6,818 nt of DNA from an uncultured Bacteroidales bacterium (GTDB lineage: Bacteria > Bacteroidota > Bacteroidia > Bacteroidales > Muribaculaceae). The stretch covers positions 1 to 6,818 of the forward strand of contig CAMWQZ010000061.1 of NCBI GenBank assembly GCA_947176515.1, read 5' to 3'. Of the stretch, positions 1 through 6,818 are shown piece by piece (the stretch's first letter is position 1; every line of letters begins with the position of its first letter). The notes under the pieces are model-generated. The model had not been told where the DNA came from. It made no database searches and saw only the letters and a program-made list of their open reading frames with translations. The position numbers and the translations under genes were made by a program.

Positions 1-833
1 CGATTGAGAAGCTTCGCGCTACAGACCCTGAAGAATTCCTCACCGCTCTGCGCGAACTCATGGGCTACGAACATGAAATCATCTACTACGGCGCAAGCTC
101 TGAAAAGCAAGTGCTCGCTGACCTCAACAAATATCACAAAGTGTCAGGCAAGCTCAAACCTGCGCCCGAGCAAAACCGCTTCACCATGCAGCAGCCTGAA
201 GAAACCATCATCTTCGTTGCGCCTTACGACGCAAAGCAACTCTACATGTCGCTCTACTCTAACCGTGGCGAGAAATTCGACCCTGCAATCGAACCTCTCC
301 GCACTCTCTACAACGAATACTTCGGTGGGTCAATGAACGCTATCGTATTCCAGGAAATGCGCGAAAGCCGCTCTCTCGCCTACTCTGCCGGGGCATCCAT
401 GTCGGCACCGGGCAACCTCCGCCGCCCCTACACATACCGCGCAACCATTGCGACTCAGAACGACAAGATGATGGACGCAACTAACGCGTTCGACGAAATC
501 ATCAATAATATGCCTGTCAGCCCGGCAGCTTTCGAGCTCGCAAAGAAAGGCATCGAATCACGCATCCGCACCGAACGCATCATTAAAGACGACATCGCGT
601 GGACCTATATCAACGCCCGTGACCTCGGCCTCGACACTGACCGCCGTATAGCCGTGTTCGAAGCCCTCCCGTCAATCACTCTCGACGACGTTGTAAAATT
701 CCAGCAGGATAACGTCAAAGGCCGCACTTATTACTACTGCGTCCTCGGCGACCCCAATGACATCGACCTCGACGCCCTCTCAAAACTCGGCAAAGTTGTT
801 ATGCTTACTACTGAAGACATCTTCGGATATTAA
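1..833 (+). CDS. M16 family zinc metallopeptidase, C-terminal part (5' end outside window)
   Basis: This is the 3' end of a gene that enters from the left edge. The frame is open from base 3 (first full codon ATT), so the ATG at 60 is internal and not the start. The visible 276 residues match the last M16 domain of pitrilysin/insulinase-like peptidases. The clearest mark is the stretch MRESRSLAYSAG, coded at about 357-392, where Arg (360-362) and Tyr (381-383) lie seven residues apart. This matches the Arg/Tyr substrate-binding pair in the C-terminal half of insulin-degrading enzyme. The zinc motif HxxEH is absent, as expected, because it lies in the missing N-terminal half. The C-terminus EDIFGY is what I recall for the roughly 950-residue Bacteroidales M16 proteins. 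These are generally exported and degrade peptides in the periplasm, but the signal peptide cannot be seen here. A terminator follows within 20 bases, so it is probably not co-transcribed with susC. The family call is firm; the exact substrate is unknown. Confidence 0.9.
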   Translation, partial: IEKLRATDPEEFLTALRELMGYEHEIIYYGASSEKQVLADLNKYHKVSGKLKPAPEQNRFTMQQPEETIIFVAPYDAKQLYMSLYSNRGEKFDPAIEPLRTLYNEYFGGSMNAIVFQEMRESRSLAYSAGASMSAPGNLRRPYTYRATIATQNDKMMDATNAFDEIINNMPVSPAAFELAKKGIESRIRTERIIKDDIAWTYINARDLGLDTDRRIAVFEALPSITLDDVVKFQQDNVKGRTYYYCVLGDPNDIDLDALSKLGKVVMLTTEDIFGY

Positions 834-851
834 TTTCCATAAGCCACTACT

Positions 852-885
852 GAAAAGCGCGACCAATCGGCCGCGCTTTTCTTTT
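852..885 (+). terminator. Rho-independent terminator of the M16 peptidase gene
   Basis: A perfect 10-bp inverted repeat, GAAAAGCGCG (852-861) and CGCGCTTTTC (872-881), is GC-rich at the inner end of the stem. Two further C-G pairs can form inside it (863-864 with 869-870), closing an AATC loop past one mismatch. TTTT follows at 882-885. It starts 18 bases after the stop codon of the peptidase gene, a standard intrinsic terminator position. It separates the peptidase from the susCD unit. Confidence 0.85.
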
Positions 886-952
886 GCACTTATGAAAAAC
901 ACGCCACCAATTGTGAATATTATTTAAATATACGTTATAGAGTGTTAAATAA

Positions 953-983
953 TTCGGGGGGGGTAATTTTTTGTATACTTTTG
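953..983 (+). promoter_or_regulatory. Probable sigma-ABfr-type promoter of the susCD operon
   Basis: TACTTTTG at 976-983 is a perfect match to the Bacteroidota -7 consensus TAnnTTTG. TTCG at 953-956 differs by one base from the -33 consensus TTTG. The 19-base gap between them falls in the usual range. Transcription would then start near 990, giving a leader of about 80 bases before the ATG at 1072. The leader is A/T-rich and has no Shine-Dalgarno sequence, as is usual in this phylum. The spacer contains an uninterrupted run of eight G residues, which also takes in the last base of the -33 element. The -7 element is well supported; the -33 element is weaker. Confidence 0.6.
956..963 (+). repeat. 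Homopolymer G8 tract in promoter spacer
   Basis: Eight consecutive G residues sit between an A/T-rich upstream flank (AATTC) and TAATTTTTT. They lie within the spacer separating the proposed -33 and -7 elements of the susC promoter. The tract is conspicuous because everything around it from about 901 to 1071 is strongly A/T-rich. In other bacteria, poly-G runs in this position can change length by slipped-strand mispairing and alter promoter strength. Whether that happens here cannot be told from one sequence. Confidence 0.9.
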
Positions 984-1071
984 ACAAAAATTCTTAACAA
1001 GACGTTTCAACTAACTCGAGATTGAATCTAATCAATATAACCAAAAATTTACCTTAACAACCAAACTTATC

Positions 1072-4000
1072 ATGTATCACTATTTAAAAGAAGCAGGTAA
1101 GCGATTGACGTCACTGTCTGTCTTGCTTATCACCCTTTGCTTTCTGACCGGTTGGTCATTCAGTGCCTACGCGGCACCAACCCCTCGAGTCGGAACCGCC
1201 ACAGGCGTAGTGGAAGATCAATCAGGCGAACCCCTGATTGGAGCCCAAGTGCTTGTTGTCGGCACTAACAACGCTGCTGTTACTGACATCGACGGTAATT
1301 TCTCAATTAAAAATGTCACTTATGGCTCTACTCTCCATGTGAGCTATGTAGGTTACACTCCTGCTGATGTGACTTGGGATGGCACTCACGTCAAGATTGT
1401 CCTTGAAGACGCCACCAACTCACTCGACGAAGTCGTTGTCGTAGGTTTCGGCGTTCAGAAGAAAGCCAACCTCACCGGCGCGGTTTCTACTGTTTCTGGC
1501 AAGGAGATTGCCGCTCGCCCGGTCAACACCGTAGCCGACGCTCTCCAGGGCATGGCTGCAGGTCTTGATGTCCTCGGCGCTGCTCGCGGTGGCCAGCTTG
1601 GTGCTGCTCGTTCAATGAACATCCGCGGTACCGGTACAATCGGCTCTGGTTCGACAGTTAGCCCACTCGTGCTCATCGACGGCATGGAAGGCGACATCAA
1701 CCAGCTTAACCCTGCTGACGTTGAAAACATTTCTATCCTTAAAGACGCTGCCGCATCTTCTATCTACGGTTCGCGCGCTGCCGGTGGTGTAATCCTTATC
1801 ACTACTCGCACAGGTAAAGAAGGAAAAGTTACTGTAAACTATAGCGACTCATTCCGTTGGAGCCACGCCGTAGGCATGCCTAAGATGGCTGACTCTTGGA
1901 CTTGGGCCAATGTTATGAACCAGGCTGCTAACAACAATGGTCAAAATTGGTTCTCTCAGGGCTATCTCGATAAGCTGAAAGAAGTGGTTGGCAATCCTTC
2001 AAAGGCTACAATGTTCCGCAACCCCACTAACAACCACTGGGAAGTTTGGGACGAAACCGATATCCTCCCAATCGCCAATACCGACTGGCTTGACGAGCAC
2101 TTCGGCACAACTCCCTTCTCACAGGAACACAACATCTCGCTCAATGGCGGCACAGACAAGTATAACTACTACTTCTCTGGCAACCTTCTCTCTCAGGACG
2201 GTAATCTCCGCTATGGCAAGGATAACCTTCAGCGTTATACCATCAATGGTAAAATCAACGTGCAAATCGCTAAGTGGCTGCGTTTCGGTTACAGCTCACG
2301 CTGGTATCGCGGCCAGTATGATGCTCCTTCATTCGTAAGCGAAGAGGCAAGCAATGAGCTCTATCATAACATCGTACGTTACTGGCCTATCGTTCCTACT
2401 CATGACCCTAACGGTTTCCCTGTTGTTGAGTCATTTATTGACGGTATGGAAAACGGTGGCCGCTATAAGACAGTTGAGGATAAGCTCGACCATCAGTTCA
2501 ATTTCGTCCTCACTCCTATCACTGGTCTTACCGTAAATGCTGAATTCAACTACCGTTCTATTCACTTCAACCGCAGCCAGGTTATTCAGCAGTGCTACGG
2601 TTGGGACTGCGACGGTCTGCCCTACAACAACAACCCTAACGGCTTCCCCTATGGTGCCGGTGGCACAGGCTCTCGTATCACTGAGTATAACCGTAGTGCC
2701 AACTACTTTAACCCCAACGTTTACGGCACATATAGCTTCAAAGTAAACGAAGACAACGAGTTTAAGGTTATGGCCGGTTTCCAGAGCGAATGGTACAGCC
2801 AGAAATGGTTCCAGGCTCGTCGTAACGGCATCATCAACCGTATCCCCTACCTCTCAATGACTGATGGCACCTCGACTACCGTAGCAGGTGGTAAGGACAC
2901 ATGGTCAACCGCCGGCTTCTTCGGACGTCTCAACTATGACTACAAAGGCCGCTACCTCGTTGAAGGTAACATCCGCTACGACGGTTCTTCACGCTTCCGC
3001 GCTGACAGCCGCTGGACATGGAGCCCCTCTTTCTCACTCGGTTGGAACATCGCCAACGAATCATTCTGGGAAGATTTCACCGAAACTTGCAATCAACTCA
3101 AGCTCCGCTACTCTTGGGGTAAACTTGGTAACCAGAATACCGACAACTGGTATCCTACCTACGTTACCATGGGCTATACCGGCAACGCTTCAAACTGGCT
3201 CGTAAACGGCAACAAAAACGCCATCGCAACTATGCCCGGCCTCGTTTCTTCGACACTCACATGGGAGAAGAACCGCACATGGGACATCGGTCTTGACTGG
3301 TCGCTCTTTAACAACCGCTTAACCGGTACTATCGATTACTACAACCGTAAGACAATTGATATGGTAGGTCCCGGTTATGTTCTCCCCGGTGTATTCGGTG
3401 CTGACGTACCTAAAACTAACAACCTCTCGATGACCTCTAAAGGTTGGGAACTTACTGTAAGCTGGCGTGACCGCATCGAAGACTTCAGCTATGGCGTAAC
3501 ATTCAATCTCTATGACCATACTACTACCGTTGACGAGTATCCTACCAATGACACCTACGCTCTCGGCAACTACTACAACGGCAGCAAGCTCGGCGACATC
3601 TGGGGTTACACATCAGTTGGCATTGCTAAGACCAACGACCAGATGAACGCTCACCTCGACGCTCTCGACGCTAACTTTACAAAACATAATGGTCAAGCTC
3701 CGGCAAATCCCCGTACAGGTCAGAACCGTCTCGGCACAGGCTGGCAGGCAGGTGACATGATGTATGCCGATATCAACGGTGACGGTGTGATCAGCAGCGG
3801 CGCAAGCACACTCGATGACCATGGTGACCTTAGCGTAATCGGTAATACAACTCCTCGCTTCAACTTCGGTCTCAATCTTGAGGCTCAGTGGAAAGGTTTC
3901 GACCTTAAGGTATTCTTCCAGGGTACTATGAAGCGCGACTACTGGGCAGGCGGTGCTATGATGTTCGGCGCTTGCGGCATCGGTAAATGGCAGGCTGTAG

Positions 4001-4377
4001 TATTCGAGCCTCACACTGACTATTTCCGTCCGGCTGACACAACTGACCCCCTCGGTCCTAATGTTGACTCTTATCTGCCTCGCGTAAACTGGGGTGGACC
4101 TAACAATACCACAACTCAGACTCAATATCTCCAGAATGCAGCTTATTGCCGTCTGAAGAATGTAACCCTCGGCTATACTCTTCCCTCTGTTCTCACCCGT
4201 AAGATCTATATCGAGCGTGCACGAGTATTCGTGTCGGGTGAAAACCTTGCCAATATCACCAAATTCACAAAGATGGGTGACCCCGAACTTATCGAAGCCT
4301 ACAACAATGGCTATGGCTTTGCAAAGGTTTATCCTATCTCGCGTGTTTTCTCAGTCGGTCTTAACGTAACATTCTAA
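1072..4377 (+). CDS. SusC/RagA family TonB-linked outer-membrane transporter
   Basis: Imports a nutrient ligand, usually a glycan fragment, across the outer membrane using TonB energy, with its SusD partner as lid. The 1101 residues are normal length for the family. Residues 1-34 form a signal peptide: basic start, hydrophobic core near 14-30, likely signal peptidase I cleavage around AYA|AP at 34-35. Residues about 40-112 are the carboxypeptidase-D regulatory-like domain (GVVEDQSGEPLIGAQV, then DGNFSI and SYVGY). No N-terminal STN domain precedes it, so direct anti-sigma signalling of that type is not expected. The TonB-box region EVVVVGFG is at 120-127. The plug (about 128-248) carries the SusC signature ISILKDAAASSIYGSRAAGG at 220-239. 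The remainder is the 22-strand-type barrel ending in a terminal Phe. A DxNxDG calcium-type loop (Asp900, Asn902, Asp904) is common in the family. The ATG at 1072 is chosen because the signal peptide begins directly after it. The substrate is not predictable. Confidence 0.97.
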   Translation: MYHYLKEAGKRLTSLSVLLITLCFLTGWSFSAYAAPTPRVGTATGVVEDQSGEPLIGAQVLVVGTNNAAVTDIDGNFSIKNVTYGSTLHVSYVGYTPADVTWDGTHVKIVLEDATNSLDEVVVVGFGVQKKANLTGAVSTVSGKEIAARPVNTVADALQGMAAGLDVLGAARGGQLGAARSMNIRGTGTIGSGSTVSPLVLIDGMEGDINQLNPADVENISILKDAAASSIYGSRAAGGVILITTRTGKEGKVTVNYSDSFRWSHAVGMPKMADSWTWANVMNQAANNNGQNWFSQGYLDKLKEVVGNPSKATMFRNPTNNHWEVWDETDILPIANTDWLDEHFGTTPFSQEHNISLNGGTDKYNYYFSGNLLSQDGNLRYGKDNLQRYTINGKINVQIAKWLRFGYSSRWYRGQYDAPSFVSEEASNELYHNIVRYWPIVPTHDPNGFPVVESFIDGMENGGRYKTVEDKLDHQFNFVLTPITGLTVNAEFNYRSIHFNRSQVIQQCYGWDCDGLPYNNNPNGFPYGAGGTGSRITEYNRSANYFNPNVYGTYSFKVNEDNEFKVMAGFQSEWYSQKWFQARRNGIINRIPYLSMTDGTSTTVAGGKDTWSTAGFFGRLNYDYKGRYLVEGNIRYDGSSRFRADSRWTWSPSFSLGWNIANESFWEDFTETCNQLKLRYSWGKLGNQNTDNWYPTYVTMGYTGNASNWLVNGNKNAIATMPGLVSSTLTWEKNRTWDIGLDWSLFNNRLTGTIDYYNRKTIDMVGPGYVLPGVFGADVPKTNNLSMTSKGWELTVSWRDRIEDFSYGVTFNLYDHTTTVDEYPTNDTYALGNYYNGSKLGDIWGYTSVGIAKTNDQMNAHLDALDANFTKHNGQAPANPRTGQNRLGTGWQAGDMMYADINGDGVISSGASTLDDHGDLSVIGNTTPRFNFGLNLEAQWKGFDLKVFFQGTMKRDYWAGGAMMFGACGIGKWQAVVFEPHTDYFRPADTTDPLGPNVDSYLPRVNWGGPNNTTTQTQYLQNAAYCRLKNVTLGYTLPSVLTRKIYIERARVFVSGENLANITKFTKMGDPELIEAYNNGYGFAKVYPISRVFSVGLNVTF

Positions 4378-4392
4378 ATCAGATCACTCATT

Positions 4393-6429
4393 ATGAATAA
4401 ATATATTAGTTCAGTCTTAGCTGTAGCAGCGGCCTTTGGCCTCACCAGCTGTAACGACTACCTAAACCAGCAGCCTGAGGATAAGCTCATTCCCGAGAAT
4501 TTCTTCACAAGCCCTGCTAACCTTCAGGCTTACACGCTCAATTTCTATACATTATTCCCGAGCCACTCTGACAACTCTTATCAGCTTGGCACATTCTCAT
4601 CTGACAATGGCACTGATAATCAGGTGTTCCGTACAATCGGCAACATGTGGGTGCCCGGTGAATGGCGTGTAGCTAACAGCACTGCAAACTGGGATTTCGG
4701 AAACATCCGTTCACTCAATTACTTCCTTAAAAACACTGAGGAAGCTATCGCAAACAATGCAATAAGCGGCTCTGAAGCGCTTATCCATCAAGCTCTTGGT
4801 GAAGGCTACTTCTTCCGTGCTTATGTATACTGGCAGTATTATTCAGAGGTTGGCGATTACGCTATTATTGACGAAGTGCTTCCCGATGATATGGAGGTTC
4901 TGCTTGAGGCTTCGAAACGTCAGCCTCGCAACAAGGTGGCTCGCCATATCTTGAACGACCTCACCCAGGCTATTAAATATCTGCCCGAAACATCTTCTTA
5001 CGGCAAAAACGGCTTGAGCAAAGATGCCGCTCACCTCTTCCGCAGCCGCGTGGCTCTCTTCGAGGGTACATGGCTTAAGAGCCACAAGGGCACTGCTCTC
5101 GTTCCTGGTGGAAAGGACTGGCCCGGCGATAAAAGCATGCTTGAAGGCTTCAATATCGACAACGAGATTAAGTATTTCCTCGAGGAAGCTATGGCTTCTG
5201 CTAAAGTGGTAGGCGACAAGTATGTTGACAACCTTGTTGAAAATACAGATGCTCCTGAAGGCATGACCTCAGGTTTCACAGAAGCCAATCCATATTATTG
5301 CATGTTCTGTGCTGTTGACCCCAGCAAATATAGCGAGGTGCTCCTCTACAGATCATACAGCCTCACTCAGAATCTTGCCACTCAGATTCAGGCTCAGTTC
5401 CAGAAGAATGCCGGTGGTGCAGGTTGGACTCGCGGCATGGTTAACTCATTCCTCATGCGCAACGGTCTTCCTATCTATGCCGAGGGTTCTGGCTATGATC
5501 CCAACTGGGAAAACCAGGGCGTTGGCGCCACTATCCAGAATCGTGACTCACGTTTGACCATCTTTACAAAGGATGATGAATCTGTAATCACTCTTGGCCT
5601 TGACGGTGCGAGCCCGGCTCTCTATAATATGAACTGGCTCTTCAGTGCTGACAACAACACTCGCTGTCCGACCGGTTTCGCTATCAAGAAAGGTCAGGGA
5701 TATGACTATAAGGAAGCTCAGGGTAACCTCCAGTCTGTAACTGCTTCAATCGTGTTCCGTGCTGCTGAAGCTCTCCTCAACTATATGGAGGCAAGCGTAG
5801 AACTCAACGGCAATGTTGACGGCACAGCCGAAAGCTACTGGAAAGCTCTCCGCCGTCGCGCTAAAGTTGACGAGGACTTCAACAAGACCATCGCTGCAAC
5901 TAACATGGCTGAGGAAGCCAAGGGTGACTGGGGCGCTTACACTCAGGGCTCTTTAGTGTCACCTACACTCTACAATGTTCGTCGCGAACGTCGTAACGAG
6001 CTCTGCGCCGAAGCTCTCCGCATGATGGACCTCCGTCGTTGGGCAGCCCTCGACCAGCTCATTGAGCACCCCTATCAGATTGAAGGTATCAAATACTGGG
6101 GCACTGTTTATAACGACCCAGAATCTGACCTCGCTATAAAGAACTCTGACGGCGTTTACATCGAGCCTATCGTTGACGAATCAGGCAGCAACGGCAATAT
6201 GTCGCCGAAAGCAAATAGTGACTATGTTCGTCCCTTCCAGATTAGCAAGGCTGAAAACCTTGTATGGGATGGTCTGACATTCACTCGCGCTCACTACCTC
6301 TCGCCAATCGGCTACAAAGCTATTGTGAATGCATCGACTGACCGCAATGATGTGTCTACCTCGGTTATCTATCAGAACCCCGGATGGCCAGTTCAGGCTG
6401 GCGAAGGCGCTTTCAACATTGATAAATAA
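4393..6429 (+). CDS. SusD/RagB family nutrient-binding outer-membrane lipoprotein
   Basis: Surface-exposed ligand-binding lid of the transporter encoded 15 bases upstream, so the two are surely one operon. The N-terminus is a lipoprotein signal peptide with lipobox LTSC and lipidated Cys20, followed by NDYLNQQPEDK, the usual SusD start. The SusD-like N-terminal region follows, with helix EGYFFRAYVYWQYYSEVGDY (residues 137-156) matching the family's conserved RAY/YF helix and the G-D turn after it. The RagB/SusD C-terminal domain shows its signature VRRERRNELCAEALRMMDLR at about 529-548, followed by RW. The tetratricopeptide-like helices that contact SusC are implied by the family rather than read residue by residue. 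At 678 residues it is longer than the prototype starch-binding SusD (about 550) but within the family range. Many Trp and Tyr residues are available for sugar stacking, but I cannot assign binding residues or substrate. The terminator at 6476-6530 closes the unit. Confidence 0.97.
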   Translation: MNKYISSVLAVAAAFGLTSCNDYLNQQPEDKLIPENFFTSPANLQAYTLNFYTLFPSHSDNSYQLGTFSSDNGTDNQVFRTIGNMWVPGEWRVANSTANWDFGNIRSLNYFLKNTEEAIANNAISGSEALIHQALGEGYFFRAYVYWQYYSEVGDYAIIDEVLPDDMEVLLEASKRQPRNKVARHILNDLTQAIKYLPETSSYGKNGLSKDAAHLFRSRVALFEGTWLKSHKGTALVPGGKDWPGDKSMLEGFNIDNEIKYFLEEAMASAKVVGDKYVDNLVENTDAPEGMTSGFTEANPYYCMFCAVDPSKYSEVLLYRSYSLTQNLATQIQAQFQKNAGGAGWTRGMVNSFLMRNGLPIYAEGSGYDPNWENQGVGATIQNRDSRLTIFTKDDESVITLGLDGASPALYNMNWLFSADNNTRCPTGFAIKKGQGYDYKEAQGNLQSVTASIVFRAAEALLNYMEASVELNGNVDGTAESYWKALRRRAKVDEDFNKTIAATNMAEEAKGDWGAYTQGSLVSPTLYNVRRERRNELCAEALRMMDLRRWAALDQLIEHPYQIEGIKYWGTVYNDPESDLAIKNSDGVYIEPIVDESGSNGNMSPKANSDYVRPFQISKAENLVWDGLTFTRAHYLSPIGYKAIVNASTDRNDVSTSVIYQNPGWPVQAGEGAFNIDK

Positions 6430-6475
6430 ACCCCTCTGACTTACATAAAAGTCAATACTTAGTACTCACAATCCG

Positions 6476-6530
6476 ACAAGTCCTAAATAAGCAATTTAAA
6501 AAGCGCTTATTTAGGACTTGTTTGTTATTT
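6476..6530 (+). terminator. Strong hairpin terminator after susD
   Basis: A perfect 17-bp inverted repeat has left arm 6476-6492 (ACAAGTCCTAAATAAGC) and right arm 6505-6521, with a 12-base A-rich loop. A G-T wobble (6475/6522) can extend it. The T-rich stretch TTGTTATTTT follows the right arm. It lies 46 bases beyond the susD stop, as expected for the end of the susCD transcript. The long perfect stem is A/T-rich in the middle, and the A-rich loop is less typical of a minimal intrinsic terminator, so a role in 3'-end protection of the mRNA is also possible. Confidence 0.8.
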
Positions 6531-6693
6531 TAGGCACGGCACTAATTGTACGCCGGACTATTAATCCGCTAATACTAAAGGGTGAGCCATTTATTTGCTG
6601 GGGATTTTACAAAATAAAAGTACAATAAGTAAAAGAATCGCAATATTCAATTTACTAAATTTGCCATCGGATAATCAAAACCAAATACCAAAC
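6531..6693. other. A/T-rich intergenic stretch without recognisable gene
   Basis: No ATG occurs on the + strand anywhere between the susD stop and 6818. The stretch has in-frame stops in the frame of the downstream fragment (6562-6564 and 6583-6585). Bases 6601-6660 have only 13 G/C out of 60, against 50 of 98 in 6721-6818. I see no tRNA, repeat array or convincing riboswitch. A lone TAAATTTG at 6656-6663 fits the -7 consensus but has no -33 partner. Confidence 0.6.
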
Positions 6694-6818
6694 GTCAATA
6701 ATTTCAACCTTAATATTAAATCTGATATCAAGTCAGGCGCTGACTGGCACTTAAAGCTCAAAATAGAAAACGTTGGCTGGGCCGCGCCGTTCAATCCGCG
6801 CGACGTAGAAATCGTCTT
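6586..6818 (+). pseudogene. DUF4832-like C-terminal fragment, apparently missing its 5' part (runs off window)
   Basis: The frame is open from 6586 (after TGA at 6583-6585) to the window edge. Only the portion from about 6694 looks like real protein: FNLNIKSDIKSGADWHLKLK followed by IENVGWAAPFNPRDVEIV. The pattern of a beta-strand, 'NVGWAAPFNPR', then a strand resembles the beta-rich C-terminal part of DUF4832 proteins, which usually follows a DUF4874 domain in secreted Bacteroidota proteins often found near polysaccharide-use genes. Intact members would need several hundred residues before this motif, and here there is only an A/T-rich gap and a terminator. No ATG is available. TTG codons in frame at 6595 and 6661 are possible but would give no signal peptide. 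I therefore read it as a 5'-deleted remnant. A short standalone gene with a rare start is the alternative. The family call is from memory of the motif and is moderate. Confidence 0.5.

Noticed and set aside
4..336. 110-codon + strand frame overlapping the peptidase gene
   Set aside because: Its Ser/Thr/Leu-rich, low-complexity protein is typical of an out-of-frame reading of a real gene, and it overlaps the clear M16 coding frame.
60..833. ATG at 60 as the start of a short 257-residue protein
   Set aside because: The same frame is open to the left edge, and the upstream residues (EEFLTALRELMG) continue smoothly into the peptidase domain. The gene simply begins outside the window.
886..1071. 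Invertible promoter flanked by inverted repeats
   Set aside because: I looked for inverted repeats flanking the promoter region, as in phase-variable Bacteroides loci. I found only short ones (TATTTAAATA at 921-930 and ATTGA/TCAAT at 1021-1036), too small and wrongly placed for a recombinase site.
3769..3786. DxNxDG motif in SusC as a dockerin or EF-hand fusion
   Set aside because: A single calcium-type loop at this place (residues 900-905) is a common feature of SusC barrels and is not a separate domain.
3613..4125. Long antisense reading frame (170 codons) inside susC
   Set aside because: It lies entirely opposite a strongly supported SusC barrel, has no recognisable domain, and is explained by the codon bias of the + strand gene. 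The same applies to the antisense frames at 1455-1730 and 5031-5288.
6656..6663. TAAATTTG as the -7 element of a promoter for the downstream fragment
   Set aside because: It fits TAnnTTTG, but there is no TTTG-like -33 element 19-21 bases upstream. It lies in DNA that is about 80% A/T, where such matches are expected by chance, and no start codon follows.

Overview
The window looks like a chromosomal segment from a gut-type Bacteroidales bacterium. The family Muribaculaceae is a guess from overall feel; the order is much safer. The main evidence is a tandem SusC-like/SusD-like pair, a hallmark of Bacteroidota. In support, the start codons lack Shine-Dalgarno sequences and sit behind A/T-rich leaders, and a Bacteroides-type -7 promoter element (TAnnTTTG) precedes susC. 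All recognisable genes are on the + strand.

Layout: (1) 1-833 is the 3' end of a two-domain M16 (pitrilysin/insulinase-type) zinc peptidase, closed by a rho-independent terminator at 852-885. (2) 886-1071 is a short A/T-rich regulatory region. It has a good -7 element at 976-983, a near-consensus -33 element at 953-956, and a run of eight G residues in the spacer between them. (3) 1072-4377 encodes an 1101-residue SusC/RagA-type TonB-dependent outer-membrane transporter. (4) 4393-6429, only 15 bases downstream, encodes its 678-residue SusD/RagB-type surface lipoprotein partner. (5) A perfect 17-bp hairpin with a T-rich tail at 6476-6530 ends the susCD unit. (6) About 6531-6690 is very A/T-rich and holds no gene I recognise. 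(7) From about 6694 to the window edge, a reading frame resumes that resembles the C-terminal beta-rich part of DUF4832 proteins. It has no ATG anywhere upstream in the intergenic region and no room for the usual N-terminal half, so it looks like a 5'-truncated remnant.

Function: SusC and SusD form an outer-membrane 'pedal-bin' complex in which the SusD lipoprotein caps the SusC barrel, captures a nutrient (usually an oligosaccharide) and passes it to the TonB-powered channel. No glycoside hydrolase, sensor or anti-sigma/ECF pair is visible, so the substrate cannot be deduced. The M16 gene is a separate transcription unit and is probably a neighbour by position only.

I see no clearly new system. 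The two points most worth checking are the G8 tract inside the susCD promoter spacer, a possible phase-variation switch, and the headless DUF4832-like fragment downstream.
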